From the NCBI GenBank assembly GCA_021166835.1, contig JAJPEN010000069.1, positions 48,611 to 112,610 on the forward strand: a stretch of DNA of 64,000 bases, in the 5' to 3' direction. The notes under the pieces were generated by a model. The model had not been told where the DNA came from. It worked only from the letters and a program-made list of their open reading frames with translations, and ran no database searches. This DNA is from Burkholderiaceae bacterium (GTDB taxonomy: Bacteria > Pseudomonadota > Gammaproteobacteria > Burkholderiales > Burkholderiaceae). Each line of letters opens with the position of its first letter. Positions within the stretch are counted from its first letter, which is position 1. Shown here piece by piece: positions 20,976 through 28,730 of this stretch. Made by a program: the position numbers and the translations under genes.

Positions 20976-22354
20976 TGCGTCGCGCCGACCAGCCCGGCGC
21001 AGAACTCGCGCAGCACCTGCAGGTAGCGTCCGGTGTCGGCCTCGGTCGTCGCCGGACACATCAGCAGCATGCAGTGGAAGGGCGTGATCAGCACGCCCCG
21101 GTTCATGAAGTAGACGTGCAGCAGCGCTTCGAGCGCGTCGTCGCGGCTGCGCCGGAACCCGGCCGCATCGCGCGGCGGCTCGGGCACGAACATCGTTTCG
21201 AGGCGGGCGCCGAGCTGCATCACGCACCACGGCAGCCGGTGCTGCGCGATCACCGTGCGCGACTGCTCAGCCAGCGCTTCGGCCAGGCGCGTCATGTGCG
21301 CGAAGGCGGAATCGGTGAGCACCTCGGCCAGCACCGCGCGCACGGCGGCCACCTGCAGCGCGCTGCCGGCCAGCGTGCCGCCGAAGCCCAGGTGCGCGCT
21401 CTGCCGTACCGCGGCCGGATCGACCTTCGGCACCTGCTGCCATAGCCGTTCGGCCACCGCGGCGCTGGCGCCGTACAGCCCCACCGGCACGCCGCCGCCC
21501 ACCGCCTTGCCGAGGACGAAGAAGTCGGGCTGCAGCCGGTCGCGGCCGGTGACGCCGCCCGGACCGCTGGAGAAGGTATGCGTCTCGTCGAGCACCAGCA
21601 GCGTGCCGGTCTGCTGCGTGAGCCGGCGCAGATCGGCAAGGAAGCCGGGCAGCGGCTCGATCATGCCGAAATTGGTCATGAACGGCTCGGCCAGCACGCA
21701 GGCGACGTCGCCGGGTTCCAGCGCGGCGCGCAGCGCGGCCGCGTCGTTGAACGGCACCACCTTCGAGACCCGCTCGTGCTCGACCGCGTTCGGATGGATG
21801 CCGTTGCGCATCACGACGCGGCCGTCGGCATCGAGCGCGACGTGCGCCTCCTCCACCGAACCGTGGTAGCAGCCGTCGAAGACCAGCACCTTCGGCCGGC
21901 CGGTGATCATGCGCGCGATGCGGATCGCGGCGCGATTGGCGTCGCTCGCCGAAGTGGTGAAGCCCCAGTAGGGCAGGCCGAAGCGGCGTGCCAGTTCCTC
22001 GCCGACCCAGGCGGCGGCCTCGGTGGGCAGCATCAGGGTGGCGCCCTGGTCCAGCTGCGCCGCCACCGCCTGCGTGATCGCCGGATGGCCGTGCCCGCAC
22101 ATGCCGCCGGTGTCGCCCAGGCAGAAGTCGGCGTAGTCGAAGCCGTCGACGCAGCGCACGCGGGCACTTTTCGCCGACCGCACCGCGAGCGGAAAGCCTC
22201 CCGCCCAGCGCCGCATCCAGTGCGAGGGCGCACCGTACAGGTAGTGCCGCTGGCCGGCGGCGAAGGCCGCGCGCGAGCGCGGATGGGTGTCGGCGAAGCG
22301 CGCCTGCTCGCGGGCCAGCGCCGCGCGCACCGCCTGCGGATCGAGACGGATCAT
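20972..22354 (-). CDS. Class III aminotransferase, glutamate-1-semialdehyde-aminomutase-like
   Basis: The 460-residue PLP enzyme has the class III landmarks GDTGGMCGHGHP, TSASDANRAAIRIAR, D256 in LVLDETHT and the PLP lysine K283 in VLGKAVGGGVPVG. It resembles the HemL-like branch, but its location in a catabolic operon and the extended N-terminus argue against tetrapyrrole synthesis. It lies 12 bases after the second aminotransferase gene of the operon. Two non-identical aminotransferases side by side suggest a diamine or two successive amino compounds as substrates. Confidence 0.88.
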   Translation of the reverse strand: MIRLDPQAVRAALAREQARFADTHPRSRAAFAAGQRHYLYGAPSHWMRRWAGGFPLAVRSAKSARVRCVDGFDYADFCLGDTGGMCGHGHPAITQAVAAQLDQGATLMLPTEAAAWVGEELARRFGLPYWGFTTSASDANRAAIRIARMITGRPKVLVFDGCYHGSVEEAHVALDADGRVVMRNGIHPNAVEHERVSKVVPFNDAAALRAALEPGDVACVLAEPFMTNFGMIEPLPGFLADLRRLTQQTGTLLVLDETHTFSSGPGGVTGRDRLQPDFFVLGKAVGGGVPVGLYGASAAVAERLWQQVPKVDPAAVRQSAHLGFGGTLAGSALQVAAVRAVLAEVLTDSAFAHMTRLAEALAEQSRTVIAQHRLPWCVMQLGARLETMFVPEPPRDAAGFRRSRDDALEALLHVYFMNRGVLITPFHCMLLMCPATTEADTGRYLQVLREFCAGLVGATQ

Positions 22355-22366
22355 CGCCCCGGCTTC

Positions 22367-23731
22367 TCAGCGTTTTTCGTTTTCGACTTCGGTCACCGCC
22401 CCTTCGAGCGCGTCGCACAGGCAGTCGATCTCCTCGCGGGTGATCGTCAATGCCGGCGACAGGATGATGTTCGCGCCCGAGGTGCGCACCATGGCGCCGC
22501 GCCGGTACGCGCTGCGCGCGATCGCGTTGATCTCCTTCGCACCGCGCGGCAGCGGCGCCTTCGTCTTCTGGTCGGCGACCAGCTCCAGGCACACCATCAG
22601 GCCGACGCCGCGCACGTCGCCGATCAGGCGCGAACGCGAGGCCAGCGCGCGCAGCCGCTGCATCAGGTGCTCGCCCTGGCGCGCGGCGTTGCCGACCACG
22701 TCTTCCGATTCCAGGATGTCCAGCGTGGCGAGCGCCGCCGCGGCGGCCGCCGGATGACCGCTGTAGGTGTAGCCGTGCGCCACCGAGCCGAGCGTGGCGT
22801 CGCCGCCGAGGAACACGTCGGCCACCTTCGCGTGCATCGCGGTTGCGCCCAGCGGCAGGTAGCCGGAGGACAGCCCCTTGGCCAGGCACCACAGGTCGGC
22901 CTGCACGCCCCACAGCCGCGTGCCGAACCAGTGGCCGGTGCGGCCGAAGCCGGTCACCACCTCGTCGGCGATCAGCAGCACGCCGTGCCGGTCGCAGACC
23001 TCGCGCACCAGCGGCCAGTAGTTGGCCGGTGGCACGATCACGCCGCCGGCGCCCTGCACGGGCTCGGCGATGAAGGCCGCCACCGTGTCCGGCCCCTGGA
23101 AGGTGATCTCGCGGTCGAGCAGTTCGGCGCAGATCCGGCCCAGCCGCTCGGGGTCGTCGGTGTACGGGTTGCGGTACAGCCAGGGCGTGTCGACGTGGAA
23201 GCAGCCGGGCAGCAGCGGCTCGTAGGCGCGGCGGAAGTTGGTGTTGCCGTTCACGCTCATGCCGCCGAAGTGCACGCCGTGATAGCCCTGGCGCAGGCTG
23301 ATGAACTTCGTGCGATCGGACTGGCCCTTCAGCTTCCAGTACTGGCGCGCGATCTTCAGCGCGCCCTCGACCGCGTCGGAGCCGCCGTTGCTGAACAGCA
23401 CCGCGGCCACGCCGTCGCTCTGCATCACCCCGACCAGCCGCGACGACAGCTCGATCGCGCGCGGGTGCGTGGTGCCGCGGAAGGTGTTGTAGAAGGCCAG
23501 CTCGTCGAGCTGCGCGACGATCGCATCGCGGATCTCGCGCCGGCCGAAGCCCAGATTCGCGCTCCACAGGCCGCCGACGCCGTCGACCATCCGGTGGCCG
23601 TCGATGTCCCAGATCCAGCTGCCTTCGCCGCGCGCGATGATGTCCGGCGGATGCTCGCGCATGCCTTTCGGATGCGCCATCGGGTGCCAGAGGAAGCGCG
23701 CATTGGCGGCCTTCAGCTCGTCCGTGCTCAT
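22367..23731 (-). CDS. Class III omega-aminotransferase
   Basis: The 454-residue enzyme resembles omega-amino acid:pyruvate aminotransferases. It has FLWHPMAHPKG at the N-terminus, FSNGGSDAVEGALKIARQY, LLIADEVVTGFGRTG with D256 and CLAKGLSSGYLPLGA with the PLP lysine K285. The start at 23731 is preferred over the ATG at 23740 because it forms an ATGA overlap with the stop of the HAD gene. It probably converts a primary amine or omega-amino acid to the aldehyde. Confidence 0.9.
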   Translation of the reverse strand: MSTDELKAANARFLWHPMAHPKGMREHPPDIIARGEGSWIWDIDGHRMVDGVGGLWSANLGFGRREIRDAIVAQLDELAFYNTFRGTTHPRAIELSSRLVGVMQSDGVAAVLFSNGGSDAVEGALKIARQYWKLKGQSDRTKFISLRQGYHGVHFGGMSVNGNTNFRRAYEPLLPGCFHVDTPWLYRNPYTDDPERLGRICAELLDREITFQGPDTVAAFIAEPVQGAGGVIVPPANYWPLVREVCDRHGVLLIADEVVTGFGRTGHWFGTRLWGVQADLWCLAKGLSSGYLPLGATAMHAKVADVFLGGDATLGSVAHGYTYSGHPAAAAAALATLDILESEDVVGNAARQGEHLMQRLRALASRSRLIGDVRGVGLMVCLELVADQKTKAPLPRGAKEINAIARSAYRRGAMVRTSGANIILSPALTITREEIDCLCDALEGAVTEVENEKR

Positions 23732-24411
23732 TCGTGGCATGCGTTGTCCTCCCAGGGGATGCGTAGCCGCGCGGCCGCGGCGGCGATGCTGCCGTCGACG
23801 TCGCGCAGGTCGAAGAATTGCGTCTGCATTCCGGCGCGGTGCGCGCCGGCGATGTTGCGGAACTGGTCGTCGACGAACAGGATGCGCTCGGCCGCCACCC
23901 CCAGGCCGTCCATCGCCAGCGCGTAGGCGCGCGGGTCGGGCTTGAGGATGCCGGTGTGCGTGGCGTCGACGATCACGTGCATGTCGCGCAGGATGTCCAT
24001 GCGCTCCAGGAATTCGGCACCATAGAACAGCTCGAGCTCGTTGCTCAGGATGCCGATGCGCAGGTCGTGCGCGTGCGCCCGCTGCACCAGCCGCCGGATG
24101 CCCGGGCGCACGATCGCGTTCGGTTCGGTGTGGCGCAGCCGCGTGAGCATCGCCAGCATGTCCCAGTGCGGCTGGCCGGCCGCCGCGCCCAGTTCGCGCG
24201 CACGCCGGGCCCAGTAGTCGCGCTCGCTGATTTCGTCGCGCTGCATCGCCTGCCACAGCGGATCGGTCTGCGGGGCGATCGGGCCCAGCCAGCGCAGGCT
24301 GCCTGCGGGCAGGCCGAGCCGGGTTTCGGTGTCGCGGTGACGCTCGAACATCGACACCGTGATCACGCTGCCGAAATCCAGCAGCAATGCCGCGGGGAGC
24401 GTCACCTGCAT
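23728..24411 (-). CDS. HAD-superfamily hydrolase (HAD-IA type)
   Basis: The 227-residue protein has motif I DFGSV with nucleophile D12 in a DFGGV-like context, motif II ILSNE, a lysine in LKPDPRAYALAM and motif IV FVDDQFRNIAGA. This is the layout of small HAD-IA hydrolases (phosphatases or dehalogenases) with a helical cap. It is the first gene of the six-gene minus-strand operon and is separated from the MarR gene by 247 bases holding two predicted operators. The substrate is unknown. Confidence 0.87.
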   Translation of the reverse strand: MQVTLPAALLLDFGSVITVSMFERHRDTETRLGLPAGSLRWLGPIAPQTDPLWQAMQRDEISERDYWARRARELGAAAGQPHWDMLAMLTRLRHTEPNAIVRPGIRRLVQRAHAHDLRIGILSNELELFYGAEFLERMDILRDMHVIVDATHTGILKPDPRAYALAMDGLGVAAERILFVDDQFRNIAGAHRAGMQTQFFDLRDVDGSIAAAAARLRIPWEDNACHE

Positions 24412-24511
24412 GATGTGCCGGTGCGGCCGTTGCCGAAGGCGCCGTCGTGGTACGTCGGGAGGGCGGATTGGCTCACGGGCGGCAGGGGGCGGCGACGGTC
24501 GATCGGGAGCA

Positions 24512-24541
24512 ATGATCGGCGTCGTTAGTTTCGTTGTCAAC
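24512..24541 (-). promoter_or_regulatory. Promoter with predicted MarR operator for the HAD/aminotransferase operon
   Basis: On the minus strand TTGACA (24535-24540), a 17-base spacer and GATCAT (24512-24517, four of six consensus) face the HAD gene. The -35 hexamer is embedded in TTTCGTTGTCAAC (24529-24541, plus strand), identical over 13 bases to the copies at 18146 and 24595. The predicted leader before the ATG at 24411 is about 95 bases. Confidence 0.62.
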
Positions 24542-24559
24542 AAATTCTGTCGTCCCGCT

Positions 24560-24601
24560 CGCCGGCGAGCGATTTCGTTTTCGCCGGCGAGCGATTTCGT
24601 T
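24560..24601. repeat. Two direct copies of a 20-bp unit next to the marR operator
   Basis: The 20-base unit CGCCGGCGAGCGATTTCGTT occurs at 24560-24579 and again at 24582-24601, a 22-base period. The second copy runs into the operator at 24595-24607; the first ends in a degenerate version (TTTCGTTTTCG) that lacks the CAAC half. The arrangement looks like a local duplication of part of the operator region. Confidence 0.8.
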
Positions 24602-24629
24602 GTCAACGACCTGAACGAGCGGCTACACT
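24595..24629 (+). promoter_or_regulatory. Promoter with predicted operator for the MarR regulator gene
   Basis: On the plus strand TTGTCA (24600-24605), an 18-base spacer and TACACT (24624-24629) form a plausible sigma70 promoter in front of the MarR gene. The -35 hexamer is part of TTTCGTTGTCAAC (24595-24607). Transcription would start near 24636, which makes the GTG at 24632 unlikely as start codon. Negative autoregulation is inferred. Confidence 0.6.
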
Positions 24630-24658
24630 GCGTGGCTCCGAAGCCCACATTGCCGACC

Positions 24659-25189
24659 GTGGCCGACGCCGACAAGCCCGCCCCGCGCCGCGCGCGCAAG
24701 TCCGCCGCCCCGGCGCGCCGCATCGAGGTCATGCGCGCCGCCAATCTCGGGCCGATGGGCAAGCTCGACGACTTCATTCCCTACAAGCTGTCGGTGGTGG
24801 CGAACCGCGTATCGCAATCGATCGGCAAGCTCTTCGAGACCCGCTTCAACATCCAGATCCCCGAGTGGCGCATCATCATGGCGCTGTACAGCTACGGCGA
24901 CCTGGTGTTCCACGAGGTCGTCGACCGCACCAGCATGGACAAGGCGCGCGTGTCGCGCGCGCAGCGCCGCATGATCGACCTGGGGATGATCCGGACCTAC
25001 GGCCACCCCGAGGACGGACGCAAGGTGATCCTGTCGCTCACGCCGGCCGGCAGGAAGATCTGCGAGAACATCCTGCCCGAGGCCGCCGAGCGCGAGGCCT
25101 GGTTCCTGGCCGTGCTCGACGAGCACGAGCATCTGCAGCTCGACGTCATCCTCGACAAGCTGATGAAGCGCAGTCTGGAGCTGGGCTGA
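24659..25189 (+). CDS. MarR-family transcriptional regulator
   Basis: The protein of about 176 residues has a basic Ala/Lys/Arg-rich N-terminus and a MarR winged helix: FNIQIPEWRIIMALYSYGDL, then recognition-helix region TSMDKARVSRAQRRMIDLG and the wing HPEDGRKVILSLTPAG. The start is uncertain: no good ribosome site exists, and GTG at 24659 is chosen because it lies just downstream of the predicted transcription start; ATG at 24731 is an alternative. Divergent placement and shared operators make it the likely repressor of the operons at 24411-18176 and 18086-10794, released by a pathway metabolite. Confidence 0.88.
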   Translation: MADADKPAPRRARKSAAPARRIEVMRAANLGPMGKLDDFIPYKLSVVANRVSQSIGKLFETRFNIQIPEWRIIMALYSYGDLVFHEVVDRTSMDKARVSRAQRRMIDLGMIRTYGHPEDGRKVILSLTPAGRKICENILPEAAEREAWFLAVLDEHEHLQLDVILDKLMKRSLELG

Positions 25190-25234
25190 CGGCTGGATCT
25201 TGCTTCGTCCGGAGGCCGACGCGGACCTTGCCGC

Positions 25235-25717
25235 TCACGCGTGGCGCTGCGGCTCCGCCACGTGCACGCTCAGGCTCTCCTTGATTTCTTCCATCACGAT
25301 GTAGCTGCGCGATTCGCGCGCGCCGGGCAGGGCGAGCAGCATGTCGCCGAGCAGCTTGCGGTAGGCGCCCATCTCCGCGATGCGCGCCTTGATCAGGTAG
25401 TCGAACTCGCCCGACACCAGGTGGCACTCGAGCACGTACGGCAGCTTCAGCACTTCGCGGCGGAACGCGTCGAAGATAGGCCCCGATTTCGCGGCGAGCT
25501 TCAGTTCGACGAACACGAGCAGCTTCTGCCCGAGCGCATGCGGATCGAGCCGCGCGTGATAACCGAGAATGAAGCGGTCGCGCTCGAGGCGCCTGACGCG
25601 TTCGCTGCAGGGCGTGACCGACAGGCCGACGCGTTCGGCCAGCTCGGTCATCGACATCCGGCCGTCGTCCTGCAGCAGGCGCAGGATCTTGCGGTCGATG
25701 CGGTCCAGGTCTCTCAC
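25235..25717 (-). CDS. Lrp/AsnC-family regulator, probably controlling dadA
   Basis: The 160-residue protein has an N-terminal helix-turn-helix (MTELAERVGLSVTPCSERVRRLE) and a RAM-type ligand-binding domain (VLECHLVSGEFDYLIKARI). The start is a GTG at 25717 that directly gives MRDLDRIDRKIL, the usual Lrp N-terminus. It is divergent from dadA over 135 bases, an arrangement typical of Lrp-like activators of alanine or D-amino-acid catabolism. A TAGAAT box on the minus strand (25776-25781) is a likely -10. Confidence 0.9.
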   Translation of the reverse strand: MRDLDRIDRKILRLLQDDGRMSMTELAERVGLSVTPCSERVRRLERDRFILGYHARLDPHALGQKLLVFVELKLAAKSGPIFDAFRREVLKLPYVLECHLVSGEFDYLIKARIAEMGAYRKLLGDMLLALPGARESRSYIVMEEIKESLSVHVAEPQRHA

Positions 25718-25852
25718 CTGCGGAATCCGGTTTTCGAAGGTTTTTTTATTACGGGAAGCCAGATAAACGACGGGAATTCTAGCCTGACCGCACTACTTCA
25801 GTGAATATCCCTCCCGATCCCGGCCGACAATGGGGCATCCGGGAGACTCACG

Positions 25853-27169
25853 ATGCATGTACTCGTTCTGGGCGGCGGCGTCATCGGCGTGACGACTGCC
25901 TGGTACCTTTCGCAGGCCGGCTGTCGCGTGACGGTGATCGATCGGCAGCCCGCGGTGGCGATGGAAACGAGCTTCGCGAACGCGGGGCAGATCTCGCCCG
26001 GCTATTCGACGCCGTGGGCGGCCCCGGGCATTCCGCTGAAGGCGGTGAAATGGCTGCTGCAGCGCCACTCGCCGCTGGCGGTCCGCCCGGATGGAACCTG
26101 GTTCCAGCTGCAGTGGATGGCGCGGATGCTGGCGAACTGCAGCGCCTCGCGCTACGCGGTGAACAAGGAGCGGATGCTGCGGCTGGCGCAATACAGCCGC
26201 GATTGCATCGACGCGCTGCGCGCCGAGACGGGCATCGAATACGAAGGCCGCCAGCTCGGAACGCTGCAGGTGTTCCGTACGCGCAAGCAGCTCGATGCCG
26301 CGGGTCGCGACACCGAGGTGCTGCGCGAGGTCGGCGTGCCGTTCGAGCTGCTCGGACCGGACGAGCTGGCGTCCGTGGAGCCTGCGCTGGCGCGCGTTCG
26401 CCGGCAGCTGGTCGGCGCGTTGCGCCTGCCGGGAGACGAAACCGGCGACTGCTGGCTGTTCACGACGCGGCTCGCCGAGCGGTGTCGCGCAGCCGGCGTC
26501 GAATTCGAGTACGGTCGCTCGATCGAGGCGATCCGCTCCGAGGGCGAACGCGTCGCCGGAGTGACGATCGACGGACGTCTGCGTCGCGCCGATCACTACG
26601 TGCTCGCGCTGGGCAGCTACTCGCGTCCGCTCGCCGAAACCGCGGGCCTGTCGCTTCCCGTGTATCCGCTGAAGGGATACTCGCTGACCATCCCGATCGT
26701 CGATGCATCGCGTGCACCGGTCTCCACCGTGATGGACGAGACCTGGAAAGTCGCGATCACGCGTTTCGACGACCGCATCCGCGTCGGCGGCATGGCGGAA
26801 GTGGCGGGATACGACCTGTCGCTGAACCCGCGTCGCCGGCAGACGCTGGAGAAAGTCGTCGGCAGCCTGTTTCCCGATGCGGGCGACCTGGAGGCGGCGA
26901 GTTTCTGGACCGGGCTGCGCCCGATGACGCCGGACGGCACGCCGATCGTCGGACGGGCGCCGCAGCGCAACCTGTGGCTGAACACCGGCCACGGGACGCT
27001 GGGCTGGACGATGGCCTGCGGTTCCGGGCGGCTGCTGTCGGATCTGCTGTGCGGGCGCAGGCCGCAGATCAGCGCGGCCGGACTGGGCCCGGATCGCTAT
27101 GCACGCGCCGATGCGCGGCGGGACGTGCGTGTGCTGCAGCCGGGAACCGGGCATCGCACGGCGCATTGA
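25853..27169 (+). CDS. dadA: D-amino acid dehydrogenase small subunit
   Basis: The 438-residue FAD-dependent enzyme starts [19 protein letters not shown] (Rossmann motif) and has the DadA-typical [20 protein letters not shown] and [16 protein letters not shown] with the C-terminal [16 protein letters not shown]. It oxidises D-amino acids such as D-alanine to 2-oxo acids and ammonia, passing electrons to the respiratory chain. GGGAGA lies upstream of the ATG. No racemase gene (dadX) follows. Confidence 0.94.
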   Translation: MHVLVLGGGVIGVTTAWYLSQAGCRVTVIDRQPAVAMETSFANAGQISPGYSTPWAAPGIPLKAVKWLLQRHSPLAVRPDGTWFQLQWMARMLANCSASRYAVNKERMLRLAQYSRDCIDALRAETGIEYEGRQLGTLQVFRTRKQLDAAGRDTEVLREVGVPFELLGPDELASVEPALARVRRQLVGALRLPGDETGDCWLFTTRLAERCRAAGVEFEYGRSIEAIRSEGERVAGVTIDGRLRRADHYVLALGSYSRPLAETAGLSLPVYPLKGYSLTIPIVDASRAPVSTVMDETWKVAITRFDDRIRVGGMAEVAGYDLSLNPRRRQTLEKVVGSLFPDAGDLEAASFWTGLRPMTPDGTPIVGRAPQRNLWLNTGHGTLGWTMACGSGRLLSDLLCGRRPQISAAGLGPDRYARADARRDVRVLQPGTGHRTAH

Positions 27170-27254
27170 TTGGGCATGGCCGGCGCACTGATCGGGCACG
27201 GCCGGCGCACACATCGGTCCCGGCCGAAGCGGGAACGGATGCGGGCCGAAGGAA

Positions 27255-27683
27255 TCAGCCGGCCAGCCAGGCTTCGATCTGCGCCGCGCTCATCGCGCCC
27301 GCGCTGCGGCGCACTTCCTGGCCGCCGCGGAACAGTGCCAGTGTCGGGATGCTGCGGATGCGGTAGCGCTGGCTCAACTGCGGATTCGCGTCGCTGTCGA
27401 CCTTGAGGAACTGCACGCGCCCGGCGAGCTTCTTCGCGGCCTGCTCGAACTGCGGCGCCATCATCCGGCACGGCCCGCACCAGCTCGCCCAGAAGTCGAC
27501 GACGACCGGCAGGTCGGTGCGGCGCAGGTAGTCGTCGAAACGCGCCTCGTCCATCTCGACGGGCTTGCCGGGGAACAGCGGCCGGCCGCAGGCGCCGCAG
27601 TCGGGCTGCTCGCCCGCGCGCTGGGCGGGAAGTCGGTTGGTCTTGCCGCAATGCGGACAGACGGTGTGGATCGGGTCGCTCAT
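27255..27683 (-). CDS. trxC: Thioredoxin 2 with zinc-binding N-terminus
   Basis: The 142-residue protein has the TrxC-specific zinc site C9-x2-C12 and C29-x2-C32 followed by a thioredoxin domain with the active site W68-C-G-P-C72 and the cis-proline motif SIPTLALF. It is a cytoplasmic disulfide reductase, often part of oxidative-stress responses. It is encoded alone on the minus strand between dadA and a response-regulator gene. Confidence 0.95.
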   Translation of the reverse strand: MSDPIHTVCPHCGKTNRLPAQRAGEQPDCGACGRPLFPGKPVEMDEARFDDYLRRTDLPVVVDFWASWCGPCRMMAPQFEQAAKKLAGRVQFLKVDSDANPQLSQRYRIRSIPTLALFRGGQEVRRSAGAMSAAQIEAWLAG

Positions 27684-27741
27684 CGTGTTCCTCCGGATCC
27701 CTCGATATGGGGGAAGGAGACGCCGGGCGCAAGGGCCGGGG

Positions 27742-28398
27742 TCAGTCGACCATGCGCAGACCGAGACGGCTGGCGGCGATGACGGCCTGCGTGCGATTGC
27801 GCACGCCGAGCGCGCGCAGGACGGCGCTCACGTGCACCTTGACCGTTCCTTCGGCCAGGTCGAGTTGCCGGCAGATCAGCTTGTTCGGCAGCCCGCGCAG
27901 GATCAGCCGCAGCACCTCGCATTGCCGGTCGGTGAGCCCGAGATGCCGCGGATCGTTCTCCATCGGACGCGAGCGGATCGGTTCCTTCGCGCCGTGGCGC
28001 GGGTCGATCGCCTCGCGCGGAACGTAGATGTGGCCCGAGGAAACGAGCCGCAGCGCATGCGTGATGACGTCGGCGTGATAGGTCTTCGGGATGTAGCCGG
28101 CCGCGCCCAGGTCGAGACAGCGAAGGATCGTCTCGCGGTCGATCTCGGCCGACAGCACGACGGTGGGCAGGTGCGGGAACTGTTCGCGCAGCCCGCGCAG
28201 CGCATCGAAGCCGGAGCAGTCGGGAAGATTCAGGTCGAGCAGGGTGAAGTCGTAGGGGACGTTCATGGCGAGCATGCGCCGGGCCTCGGCGTAGCTGCCG
28301 GCCAGGTCGATGCGGCTGCCCGGCGCGACCGAGTCCATCGTGATCCGGACCGCGTCGCGCATCAGCGGATGATCGTCGATGATGAGCACGCAGGCCAT
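27742..28398 (-). CDS. NarL/FixJ-type response regulator
   Basis: The 218-residue protein has a receiver domain with acidic residues D8/D9, phosphoacceptor D55 (LLDLNLPD) and K in YIPKTYHAD, and a C-terminal LuxR helix-turn-helix (LTDRQCEVLRLILRGLPNKLICRQL, then VKVHVSAVLRALGV). No histidine kinase gene is adjacent, so it is an orphan here. It is divergent from dusA across 332 bases. Target genes cannot be predicted. Confidence 0.92.
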   Translation of the reverse strand: MACVLIIDDHPLMRDAVRITMDSVAPGSRIDLAGSYAEARRMLAMNVPYDFTLLDLNLPDCSGFDALRGLREQFPHLPTVVLSAEIDRETILRCLDLGAAGYIPKTYHADVITHALRLVSSGHIYVPREAIDPRHGAKEPIRSRPMENDPRHLGLTDRQCEVLRLILRGLPNKLICRQLDLAEGTVKVHVSAVLRALGVRNRTQAVIAASRLGLRMVD

Positions 28399-28730
28399 GA
28401 CCGATCCCCCCTGTCCCGATTCCCGTTCTTTCGGCAGGGTTGTAAGGCCGGCTCGCGGCTTTCGTCAAGCCAATCTGCTACCGAAGTCTGGTGCGCTCGG
28501 TCGAAGGGGGTAGGGGAAGCACCGGGCCGGAGTGGCCGGGTGGCCGGTGGCTCGCGTCGCGCCGGCGGTCGCCTCGCCGCTGCACCTGCGCCGGGGTCCC
28601 GCGCCCCGCTAGAATGTCCGGTTGCGAGCGGCTGGGTCGCGCAGCAGGTCGGGCAGGAGGGTCCATCTTGGCGGCGAAGCCCGCACAGGCGCAGGACGGC
28701 GGGCAGATTCGGCCGTCGTTCGCGCGGAAT
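28399..28730. other. Divergent intergenic region with dusA -10 element
   Basis: This 332-base gap separates the response-regulator gene (minus) from dusA (plus). A clear -10-like TAGAAT lies at 28610-28615 in the context TAGAATGTCCGG; no convincing -35 was found 16-18 bases before it. The rest is GC-rich with no supported gene; a frame-open extension upstream of dusA lacks homology. Confidence 0.55.

Noticed and set aside
20972..22354. hemL (glutamate-1-semialdehyde aminomutase)
   Set aside because: The protein is longer than HemL, differs in the N-terminal part, and is embedded in a regulated catabolic operon with another aminotransferase.
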